This document shows, piece after piece, positions 45,219 to 57,400 of a DNA stretch of 64,000 nt. This DNA comes from Aurelia coerulea (lineage: Eukaryota; Cnidaria; Scyphozoa; Semaeostomeae; Ulmaridae): NCBI GenBank assembly GCA_039566865.1, contig CM076949.1, positions 7,541,501 to 7,605,500 of the forward strand, read 5' to 3'. The translations under genes and the position numbers were made by a program. Each line of letters opens with the position of its first letter. Position 1 is the stretch's first letter. The notes beneath the pieces are model-generated. The model worked only from the letters and a program-made list of their open reading frames with translations. It did no database searches and was not told the origin of the DNA.

Positions 45219-45400
45219 ATGGCTGAATATCCCGCTGGTTACCGACAGTGGCCCCAGGAAGAAAACGAATCACTTCAAGTCAAGCACAAATACAGAACAT
45301 TGAAAAGAAAGCTCAGATGTCTGCTGTATGAACAAGAATGTTTTCAAGAAGAACTGAGAAGGCTCCAAAGAAAATTGCTCAGAGTTAACAGGGATAAGAG
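45219..45400 (+). CDS. INO80E: INO80E exon 1
   Basis: Residues 1-60 plus two bases. [16 protein letters not shown] is followed by [20 protein letters not shown], then [19 protein letters not shown], the diagnostic INO80E coiled coil. Donor AAGAG|gtaaaa. Intron 1 is 5 kb and carries a 2-kb transposon, a LINE and a MITE. Confidence 0.95.
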
Positions 45401-48400
45401 GTAAAAAAGAGTGAAAAAGGACACAAAGAAGTGGGAAAGCAGTATCAAAATATTCCAACTTCTTATTATGACAGATCCAGACTACCAAATGCAATGGGCA
45501 ACGGGAGAATAATTAAATAGAACAAATGGGCCACCGGAAAAGACTAAATTCATACCAAGAGCATCTTCTTTGCCACTGATTATGGGAATAAAATAATGGA
45601 AAAAACATGGTTTAGTGAACATGTTTGACCATGTTTAGACCATATGAATCCATTATGAATTTCATTTCCAAAACATGGTCAAATATGTTTCTGTCAAAAC
45701 ATGGTCAAAGATGGGCCAGGTCGAAAACTCGGACTTCTCGGACATCTCGGACCAGATTGTCCGAGTTTTCTAAGTCCGAGTTTTCGAATTAGCCCTACTT
45801 CAAACTCGAAAACACGGACTTCTCGGACGAAATGGTCCGAATTTTCCCTTCTCCAACTTATCGAATTTCTCCTATGCTCTAGAAGAAAACTCGGACATGT
45901 CGGAACTCGAAAACACGGACTTCTCGGACGAAATCAGACGAAATGGTCCGCTTTTTTCCCAATTTATTGAATTTCATTTTCTACATTTTCCACAGGAAAA
46001 ACATTAGATACAAACAAGGGACCAATTGCCTAGCTAGCTGGTATGTTAAAGAAGGCCCTGATTTTGAATCCAGTGGCAATCGGGCAATGTAGAGTCTGCC
46101 CCGTTATTTACACGTAATTTCTTCATAAGAAACTGCTTATAAGAAGCTGCCCCGTTATTTACACACAATTTCTCCATAAGAAAATGCTTATAAGAAACTG
46201 CCCCGTTATTTACACGTAATTTCTTCATAAGAAACTGCTTATGAGAAACTCAACATTCAGATCGTCAACAAATTAAAAAAGTATTTTTGCTTCATTCTGA
46301 CTTGTTTCCTGCATCATATTACTCGGAAGAAATTTGAGTAATATCTAAACATTGCAACGGCTTGAAAAATCAAGTCTTTAACTGTTCAAGGAGGAAATCT
46401 GAAAGCGTTGAGAAACTTGGCCACAATTCTTAATTTCTTACGAGAATATTCGTGTATTGCATCTTGCATGGTGGGGGGGGGGTGTACTTGACCAGGATTT
46501 GGTCGAGGACGTGCCATCGAAGCTTCAAAAACATGCCCGTTCCTTATACCAATTTTCCGAAAAAGTACACCTGACCTTATACCAATTTTCTGAAAATTTT
46601 TTACACGGTTAAAATAGGGTCAAAGGGCTCCCGAATTACTTGGTAATGGTAAGATCTCAAAACAGGTAAATAACAAAATTCGCAATCAAAATAATTTCCA
46701 AACAGTTGCTATAACTGTACACTGTCAAACATTTTTGAGTGCGAAAGGCAAATAAAAATTGTAAATTACAAAAGTTTCCTCGCTTTTTCAATTAGGTAGG
46801 GTCGTTCCTTGACTTTCGAAAAATTGAGCCTACCGTTTCTGATAAGCGGTTTCTCATATAAAAAAAATGAATGTACCAGCGTGTCGAATCCGAAGATGCT
46901 TTCGGTGAAACGAATGAATAAATTCGAAGGCAGAAATACGGCAATACGACGAAAAAACAACAGCAATTGAATGTGAATTTATAGAATATTATATGTATTA
47001 TAAATATTTCATCTTGCCATGCAATATTACCAATATTTCACCCCGTTATGAAACTACAGTACCCTTCTGTGAATTAAAAAAGACAAGGTATTTTTGAAAT
47101 TTGCAGCATTAATTTTCCCAGGTCACTCATAGATTTGGGAGCCCTTCTAACAAAACAAAAATTAACCCTACGCTTGCGGAATTAGAACTAAAAGAAACTC
47201 ATTCAGAAACTGTTGGAAGCAATACATAGTGTCCCAAAATTTGAGAATTAAAGAAACTCATTCAGAAACTGTCTGAGGCAATAGTGTCACAAAATTTTAC
47301 AAATTAACTATCAGCCCCCCGGGGGGCATTTGAAGTTGTATTCGAACTTGGGTTCGTACCGGGTTGTGCCCACGAATAAACGCTTTCTTATCTGCTCTAG
47401 AACATAACAATTTCTAAAAAGATTCCCTTATGATCTACATAATCAGATCCAACAAAATATTCCCTTTTCACATGTTTGTGACAGCCTGCTCTTGCAAAAT
47501 TTCCTGCTTTTGATACCCAGAAAGTCAGGACATTTCGTCCGAGAAGTCCGTGTTTTCGAGTTCCGACATGTCCGAGTTTTGTTCTAGAGCATAGGAGAAA
47601 TTCGATAAGTTGGAGAAAGGAAAAGTCGGACCATTTCGTCCGAGAAGTCTGTGTTTTCGAGTTTGAACTAGGGCTAATTCGAAAACTCGGACTTAGAAAA
47701 CTCGGACGATCTGGTCCGAGATGTCCGAGATGTCCGAGAAGTCCGAGTTTTCGACCTGGCCGTCAAAGATGGTAATTTGACCATAATCAACATGATTCAA
47801 ACATGTTTGAACATGTTTTAAATATAGTATTTTCGCAAGGAAAGCAATCAGTTTTCGCACCAAGAGTAAAATTATGAATTTCCATATTCCTTGTACTGAC
47901 AGAAGTAATTTCAAGCCATTTTTTTAGTAAAAATAACTTGATAATAAGTAAATGAAATGAATACCAACTCAAAATTTGATTTGAAGTAAAAGGAAATCAG
48001 CCCATTAAGTTATACATCATCCATCATCATTCATCAAGTGAAAACAACAAGCTCCTACTAACTGGAGACTTTTCCATTGTGAGGATGTTTGCTAAAACAA
48101 TGTTTTGACAAAAACAAAAGAATGTAATAATGATAATAATAATAATAAGTAATATTTATACAGGTTTACTTGTTCAGAATAGAAATTCTGTTATCAGTCA
48201 AGGACCTGTTAAACGAAAAAGATAAAATGAGAAATGAAAAATTACATCGAAGTTAAAACTGTGTTCAAAACTGTTTCATTAAAATGTTTTATAAAAGGCT
48301 AAGTTTATGCTTAAAACGCACGAGAGATTCTTCGTCCCGAATGTCCTTGGGAAGTTTATTGAAAATATGAACTCCTTGGAAAGCGAAAGTTCGTTTGCCA

Positions 48401-51400
48401 GTTTCTGTTCTTATAGATGGTAAAATGAGACTTGAATTATTTCCTCTAGTGTCTTTTCCATGCTGATGACGCTTGAAATATTGCGTGAACTGTTCTGGTG
48501 AAAGGCCATGCAAACATTTGAAGACGTCTATAGCAACACGTCTGTTGCGCACTTCCGCTATTTTATCCCAACACTCAGGTGGTTCACGTGGGCAGGCGAT
48601 CTTTGCTGCTCTATTCTGAATAGATTGTAGCTTATCAATGGTGCCCTTAGGTAGTCCAAGTTGTAGTTGATAACAATACATTAATATTGGACGTATCATA
48701 GCTTTGTATATTGATTCTGCAACATAGGGACCTATTTGTTCTCGAATACGGGAAAGGAGCTTTACCCTTGCAGATGCCTTTTTATATACTTTCTCAAAGT
48801 GTTGTTGCAGATTCATGTGCTTGTCTAAATGCACACCAAGGTATTTGTACACTTTGGATTCATTTATAGCTTTATCATATATTTTGATGTTAACTTCTGG
48901 TTGATTCACGAGTCTTTTATGCGATCCGTACAGAACATATTCAGTTTTGCCCTGTTTCAGATTTATAAAAAGATTATTACAGTCAAGCCAGTCTTCTATC
49001 TTCCTCAGATCACGATTTAGGAGCTGTTCAATTTCTTTTGAATTCTTTGCAGCGCAGTAAACTACAGTGTCATCTGCATACAAGATTGTATTGGTCTTGG
49101 AGAGAACTTGATAAAAGTCATTGATCATTAACCCAAATAGGAGTGGTCCTAGAATTGATCCTTGTGGTACACCACAACTAACATTTTCACTATAAGATTT
49201 GACATTGTCGTAAAAAACAAATTGCTTCCTGTTAAAAAGATAGTCAGATATCCAGTCAAGTTCTTCACCTTGGATACCATAATGTGGTAGTTTTTGAAGC
49301 AGTATAACTGAATTATGAAAAAAATAGCTAAAACCAAAATATTTCCAGCTTTTCAGAGATTTTAGCAGTTAGACACTCCCATCACAAAAGTATCTACAAT
49401 GGCATCAAAATTTGACCAGAAAATTAAGCTCCGGTCAAAGGATCCAACATCTCACCTAACATTTGGCCCAACATCATGTTGGCTGAAATGTTGGATTGTT
49501 TGACCACCATGTTTGGTCATTCGATGTTGGGTGAAATTTGACAGAGATAAAAAATGTTGGGTGAGGATGCCTAAAAATTCCTTTGTTCTGATATGTTGGG
49601 TCAATCGTTGGGTCTTTGACCACTTTATCCAAAATTGTTGGCCATGCGCATCTGTAGTAGACTGCAATACGTCTAAAGGGCTCCAAAGTCACTGTTTATT
49701 CTCCAACAGTGGCTGCCATGGAGAAATATGTTCAGTTCCGACTTAGTTCATTTGAAATTTATGGAAAAGAAGATGCAATAGGAAGCCTTTTATTTCGCAG
49801 AAGTAAACTGTTATTAATTTTTTAGCAAAATTGTTGGGTCAAATGTTGGGCCAGATGATGGATCGTTTGACCGCTAATGTTGGGACCCTGCCAATGTTGG
49901 GTTGAATGTTGGATGAAATGTTGGGTGAGATGTTGGGTTGTTTGACTGGAGCCTTAGCCCTTTGACCCGAAAGTGGTGGAGCCATATCATGCAGCATTTT
50001 AAGGACTGGGATCAATAATTTTACGATCACACATTTGTTTATCAATCACACAAGCAACAAAGAAATGAAAAGTTGAAAAACAAGGGGAAAAAAATGAACA
50101 GAGTAAACTCCACATTTGTTATCAAAACACATTCACATTGCTTGGCTTTTAAATTTGCTTGGCTTTTCATTTCTTTCCTGCTTGTGTTATCAATGAAAAG
50201 AATTTTGGCAGTCAAATTATTGTTCCCCAGTCGTTGGAATGGCTGCCTAATGACTGAAAAGATTTTGGAGTGGATGGGCGGATGGCCAAACTTCAACAAC
50301 ACTTTTTTTCAGTCCAGATACTTTTTTGACAGGAGTGTAGACATGACACATTGTGAATCAATATCAACTTTTTTGCAGTTTTCTACTGGATCGTCTGTTG
50401 CAATATGAGCCACCTGAATTTTCTTCATCAGGTATAATTAAAAATACTGTACATAAATATAGCCTGTGAACAAAATTGTCAACTACTAAAGTATTACATG
50501 CATAACAAGGGAGACAATAAGTCATGGACATCATTTACAGTAGTTTGCCTGCTGACCTACATATCTTTTATCGATGTTGTTGTACCCGGGGCTGTATTTT
50601 ATTTGATTTTGCTGCTGCTCATCCATTGCTAATGCCAAATATTGCTAATGAATTGCTCAAGTTAATGCCAACTTATCAAAAATGTATAGCAAGCTTTGCA
50701 CAAGTTGTTTATTGGCAAGCAAGTTATAGAATCTCCATTTTGATTTATCTCATTTGAAACAATGTTCATTATTCCAAAATGGTAAAAAATGGTGTTGCTA
50801 TCTTTTGTAGAAAATCAAATAATTGATATTGTTGCTTATTCCAAAATTCTTCAAATCAATAATCATGATTGCTTGCAATGAAATCTTTAAGGATCACACT
50901 GCGATTCTTTATACTACTACCCCCTGGAGATTGATACCCTTCCATGTGGAACCCCTCCAGTACCAATTGCCTTGACCAATTCTTTTTTAATAGATGAAGA
51001 AGACACTGCATCTTCAGCAGAAGAAGGCCAACATTTCAAGGTAAGAACATTTATCACAAAGTCTATATACAATAGGTAAACATTGCACCTAGATAAGAAA
51101 TCATATTCTTGCAGAGTATTTTGTACCTTTGTTAAGACCCCTGGGCTTAATATTGAATAAACAGAGTATAGTAAAAACTGTATACTACAGTATATTGTAT
51201 TAATAATGATAATTTTCGGTGGCTTAGAAGATGCTCTTGTTTTGGAAACTATTGCACTGTAGCAAACAAGTAGTCCCCAGTGGTGAACAACAAAGAGAGA
51301 AGTAAAAGAAGCATACTGTACTTAATGTAGCTTTCAATCTTTATTTTCAGAGCTACTGGAATAGTCAAGTTCCCGTTCATGGTCCAGAGCCAGTGTTAGT

Positions 51401-54400
51401 ATGCAGCGTTTTATTGTATCAGACTTCACTGTATTGATTGTCTTTGACCCATACAAATACACTATACAAGAAAGCAAGTTTTGGTAAGGCATTTTCAAAA
51501 ATCAAAGGAGGCATTGGTGCTGAAAGAAGTACAGTACACTGCTTTAGTCAGAACTGTTTGCACCATCTCATGGTTGCCAAACTGTTTTACTTGTTAAGGT
51601 TTTAAATATTATTATAGCTGATTGAATGTCAGCTCAGCTCTGAAAGGAAGATAACTTTTGATAGCTGTAAAATTACCTTATTCACTACCTTTCACTTGTT
51701 TAACTGAATTTTCATGTTAACCACAGACCAGCAAAGAAAGCTCCAAGTGCTGGTCATGCCTCTAGTTCACAGGAAGCAAAGAGCCTGCAAAAATCAAAGA
51801 AAGTGAGTGATGTTGTTGCATTTATTGTCTGTGATGCATTTTAAATGGTTGCTTTTGGATGAAACATATCTTCTATATACCTTGGTAAGCTTAAAGCTAA
51901 ACAGTTCCTCTATGGAAAACCTTGGAACCTACCAGGTGCCCCAAAAAACTTGATGCCGCAATAACTTGGGACCTGGACCGATTTCGAAGATTTGTGACAA
52001 AATTTCTAGCAAAAATCCAGCATTGGATTCTAGCAGTTTCTGTCATTTCTTAGTTTTTTATTTCTTGAGCTACAAGCGAGTTTCTTGAACTATGTCTCAA
52101 AAACACTGAAAACGATAAAAAATTTTGATCAAATTTTCTAGAGATTCAACATGCATTGATAAAGAGAAAACTGTTTGATGATTTGGGGATTTAGAAATCT
52201 ACTAGTGGGCATGCTGCTGCGAAGTGCATATATGGTATCTTGATGTTATGCTAGGAGATTCAAGCATCAATTAACAAAGTATTATATTTACGCCATAAAC
52301 AGCAGTACCAAACATTTAGTTTAAGACTTCACATAATGAACAATGAACAGTAATTTAGTTTTCATTTTCGAGACGTCATTTACCATTGGGTATATAGATT
52401 TAAATTTTCCCATCTTTTTGGATGAACCATGCTTTTTAACTTTACAGTTGTATAGTTCATAATCCCCTCTGCAAGTAACCTTTACCAGCTTTGTTTATCT
52501 TCTTTACGCAGAGTGCTGATAGTTTTGAACGAGTGAGATGCAAAAAAGTTGAAAATGTAAGTAGGAGCTACTCTCGATCATTCTTATGAAGTTTCACACG
52601 GTTCAACGTCACTGTGATAAAACAGAACAAAACTCTTGAATCCATTCTCAAAGCAAGTGGTTGTTTTGAAAATGCAGTACAGTCCCTTGACATTCGTTCG
52701 TTTAGATTCATTTGTATATATCACATATCACCCTTGCCTCCATTTTCATAGAGAAGCTCAAGAAAGGATTTCACTAGATGCTATGAATCAGTAAGCTTCG
52801 TAGGCAGTTGATAGCCTATCGTATTTTCATTTGTATATATCACATATCACCCTTGCCTCCATTTTCATAAAGAAGCTCAAGTAAGGATTTCACTAGATGC
52901 TATGAATCAGTAAGCTTCGTAGGCAGTTGCTAGCCTATCGTATTTTCATTTGTATATATCACATATCACCCTTGCCTCCATTTTCATAAAGAAGCTCAAG
53001 TAAGGATTTCACTAGATGCTATGAATCAGTAAGCTTCGTAGGCAGTTGATAGCCTATCGTATTTTCATTTGTATATATCACATATCACCCTTGCCTCCAT
53101 TTTCATAAAGAAGCTCAAGAATGGATTTCACTAGATGCTATGAATCAGTAAGCTTCGTAGGCAGTTGATAGCCTATCGTATTTTCATTTGTATTTATCAC
53201 ATATCACCCTTGCCTCCATTTTCATAAAGAAGCTAAAGAAAGGATTTCACTTGATGCTATGAATCAGTAAGCTTCGTAGGCAGTTGATAGCCTATCGTAT
53301 TTTCTCTATCGCTTTCCCATTATTTCATTATCTGAAACATGAACCAGAGATCTTAACGGATCATTTGATATGTCTGTTGTCTTTGATTATTGACAGGGTA
53401 AAAGATGTCCAAAAATGGTGAGTCGGAGAGTCAAGTCTGGCTTGTGCCTTGTACACAGAGGTGGCGATGTCAAAAAAGGTAAATCATTTATATTTTGTGA
53501 AACAGTTTTTTTTATGAGTTAGTAACTTTTTACTGGTTTGATAAATTTTTCTGAAAAGTTGTTACTGAGTTTTTCTTTTTAAACAGATATTTTACTTTTG
53601 AAACAGAAGGATCTCATTGTGAATTGCACAGGTCATCTTTAAAGGAAAGGACATGATGACTTGTTTCGACCAGCTCCTCGCTAATTGTTCATGAGGCGAG
53701 TGTGGCCTCGCTTGACCGGATGTTTGTACCAGGACTCAACCACAAGGAATCCAAAACCTTAATTGCACGTACCGTAATAGCTCTTTTAAGCCCCCGGGGG
53801 CTTATTTAATTTCGGACACTCCAGAGGGGGGAGCTTATAAAAGAGGGGGCTTATTAGAGATGGGGGCTTATTCACAAATCAAATGACAGGAATTTATGTG
53901 ATATCGTTTTAGTTTTTTTATACCATATTTTGAGGGGACGGTTTATTAGAGAGGGGGACTTAATAGAGCTCTTACGGTACGTCATAAATCAAGATTAGCA
54001 AAGTCGCCTGCCGGATTAAAAATCATCTGGCTTTCTAACTGTGAGCTGTTCAGAATAAGTCGTCTCTTGTTTCTTTAAGACGACTTTTTGAAAGTCCACG
54101 TCTCATCAGGTGTTACATGCAAATAACAAAATACAGTTAATGGCGTTACATTAGGGGGGCTTTGGCGGTACCAAAACCCGCAAGCAGGGTCCAGAATTAC
54201 CAAAAACCCAATAACCTGGAAGTAAAAACCAAAACTCGAAAGTGCATTTGAACAAAAGTGCTTTCATCAGTAGTTCTCGATTGCGATTCTCTTTATCTGT
54301 TTAAGCATTCGAAAGCTGGTTTTTCAATCTCAATAAACTACACAGGGTGTATGACTTCGAAAATCCGAAGAACAGGGGATTTTGAATACACTGTTCAAAA

Positions 54401-57400
54401 CCGAGCATAAAACCCGCAGCCTGTTAAAGCCCAAAGCCCCCCTCTTACAGTTGCTGCCCATCATTAGTGAAAACTGCTGTAAGACAATGAATTCTGTGAC
54501 CAAACGCGTAGATTTGGCATCTAGTTTCTTCATTCCCATTTCAGCAAATCAGAACAAATCAAATCCATCACAACATATCCCGAATACCGTCCAACCAAGA
54601 GCGGCAGTCGACTTCTTCTCACAGGTAATAAAGATTTACTCATTTTTACTTGTATGTCGGTGTACCTTGTTACCATCTCGTTACCGTACAGGCAGCATAT
54701 GTCTAAAATCTGTTGGTGTAACATTTTACGACCTATGTCTTTGAACCGAATGGCCTGAAGGAAACTTTTAGCTGCTTTGCTATCAATCTACCGTTTGACT
54801 TTTCAGAAATTTTCAAAAGTTTTCGGAAGTTACAGCATATTTCATGTTCCAACGTACTCAGGATGAGCATAGGTTCCAAATCTTTAAAAAGGCTGGTGTA
54901 AATTTGAGTGACCTATTTCTTTGAACTGAATGACTTCAAAGAAACTTTAGCTATTTCTTTATAATTCTACCGTTGGACATTTCTGAAATCTTCGATATTT
55001 TCAGAATTAGAGTGTTTTTCTTCTTTTTCAAGAAATCAAGAAAAATTTTCAAAATAACTTAAAACTAGCGTAATTTTTAAACCGTGTGACGCAACATGAA
55101 GTAATTTCGAAGAGAACTATGGTTTATGAATGCCTACAATATGATATCAAGCAAAAGTCTGTCACTCATCTGGTTTATGATTTAGAAATTTGATGACGTC
55201 ACATCCTAAAATGAGCTGAAATGGTAAATACGCTGTAATTTGAAAAATATTCAAAATTTCTGAAAAGTCCAACGGTAGGATTACAGATAAATACCTAAAG
55301 TTTCTCTTGAGCCATTCAATCAGAAGAAATAGGTTACTGAATTTTACACCCACCTTTTTACGCCGAGTTAAAGATTTTGGAACCTATGCTCTCAGGATGT
55401 GACGTCATCAATTTTCTAAATCTTAAACAAAAAGAATGATAGACTTGTGCTTGATACCATGTTGTAGACATTCATAAACTATATGGTTTCCTTGGAAATT
55501 GGTCTACTTTTTTTCAAAAAGTTTGGAAATTACGATGGTTTCAAGTTTTTTTCCAAATTTTTCTTGAATTCTTAAAAGAGAAGAAGAATCCTTTAATTCT
55601 GGAAAATTTGAAGATTTAAATTTCATAAAAGAATTATAGCAAAGTTTCTTTAAAGCCATTCAGTTCAAAGAAATAGGTCATATAATTTTACATTGACATT
55701 TTTGAAGAGTTGAACCTATGCTCGAGATGCAAATATAACCTTATACCTGAACACATCAAAAATTGATTTTCTTTATTTTTCTAAATCGACTTGCATTAAG
55801 GTTACTGTAACTGTTCAGACGACAAATTTTCGATTTTTTGTTTTTGTCATAATCTGATGGTATAAGTATTTGAGGACTGTTCAAACCAACTCATTTCCAG
55901 AAATAGCCACAATTACTTGGAAATTTGAGCAGTTTAAAAGGAGCAATCCTGTTTCTCAAAAATTGCGGGTAAACTCACTTGACCTTGCAGCTATGTTCAT
56001 GACATCCCGTGCTGCTGTGTTATTGACATAATGCTTTACCAATACCGCGCTTAAGCCTTATTGCTTGACTTTTCATGCATAATCGTATTTCCTACAATTT
56101 TTGCTTCATTTTGATAAAAGCCTGATTTCTCGAAACAGGATTCCGGAGTACTGGTGGGTAATAAAAAATCTTTGTGTACCCAACAGGCCAATCGAATTGC
56201 TTGAAACTTGGCATATGCATATAACTACGAAACCGTGTCAGCGATTTGTGATAGATCCACTGGTCCGATTTTTACAAGGGTCTGAAAGTTAAAAAATTTA
56301 TTTATATATTTAGTTATAAACATTTATTTAAAATGATATCATTTCAAGACAGTACCTTTTATCAAAAATTCGTGACACGGTTTTGCAGTTCAGGGGCTTT
56401 AAGCCTTTGGTAAATAGATAGCCGTGGTCCAACGATTATCATTGGGGTTCTTAAAGATTTTTTCGCAAGGGTGGTCGATTTTGCCTAAAATCTAGAATAA
56501 ATCATTCGTGATTTTATTGTATCAACTGAATATATTTTTATGATATTCTACGTTTAATTCTGCGTCGAATGATGCATAAGTTTGTTTGGTATTTTGACAA
56601 ACGGCCGTGTTCAACGGAGTTTCTTAATCACCGCCTGAACGGTTACAGTAGCCTACCCTTTTTATAAACGTTTTCCCTATTTTTCCTTATCGAAAGAAGG
56701 GGAAACAAGAAATGAGATGACAGGCACTGGAAGCGCCATGCATTCAATTTTTTGAGGGAATAAAGGAAAGAATGCCAAGAGGGCAAGAGGAGAGCTGTCG
56801 ATACAAGATTATTTAGCAAGAATTAAAGGGAATATCCCAAGTTAAAAGATGAGATCTCATAGGTCTATAAATAGCCTATTGTATTTGATAATCCATTATC
56901 CAATTCGTGACGAAAGAAAGCAAAGCAAAAGAAGACAATAAAGTGTTCAGGTTTCTCTTTGTCCAATTTATAGACGGACGCCAATAGCTTATGTCATTCA
57001 CTTTAATAAAAATCAATGTAAATTAGGAGTCATCTCTCCTTTTTGACATATTCAAACAGACTCGTATCGAAGGGCACTGCCATTATATTCGGATATAAGG
57101 GCATGCCCCTAAATCTTGCGTATGTGGTTTTTTTTATCCGTGTCTATATGGTACAGCAAAATAAAGGCCTACCGGGTGTGCCAAAATAAACTATGCACGT
57201 TTGGCAGGCCACAATAAATCGTACGCAGGTCTGATTTTGGAAATTTATGACTTAATCGTTAGCATAAAACCTGAATTAGAGACTGGGATTTTTGCAAATT
57301 TTTTTCATTTTCAGTTTTTAGAGCTAGAAGCGAGTTTCCTAAAATGTTAGTTTTCGAAAAAGACTGAAAACGATCAAAAAACATCGATCAAGTTTTCCAA

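Larger units (their letters stand above)
45714..47761. mobile_element. 2-kb element, 10-bp TSD, CTCGGAC-rich long inverted repeats
   Basis: Inverted repeats of about 250 bp (45714-45960, 47520-47761) begin GGCCAGGTCGAAAACTCGGA and repeat CTCGGAC-type words. The exact 10-bp duplication GTCAAAGATG flanks it (45704-45713, 47762-47771). It carries a 51-bp tandem array and a piece of the poly-G hAT family, but no transposase. Mutator-like is suggested by TSD length and long inverted repeats. INO80E intron 1. Confidence 0.88.

Noticed and set aside
51391..51402. Alternative donors for INO80E exon 4 (GCCA|gtgtta or GTTA|gtatgc)
   Set aside because: Both leave phase 0, while exon 5 needs two carried bases; only GCCAGT|gttagt fits.
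52703..53303. CRISPR-like array
   Set aside because: The units abut without unique spacers and the DNA is clearly eukaryotic; it is a satellite.
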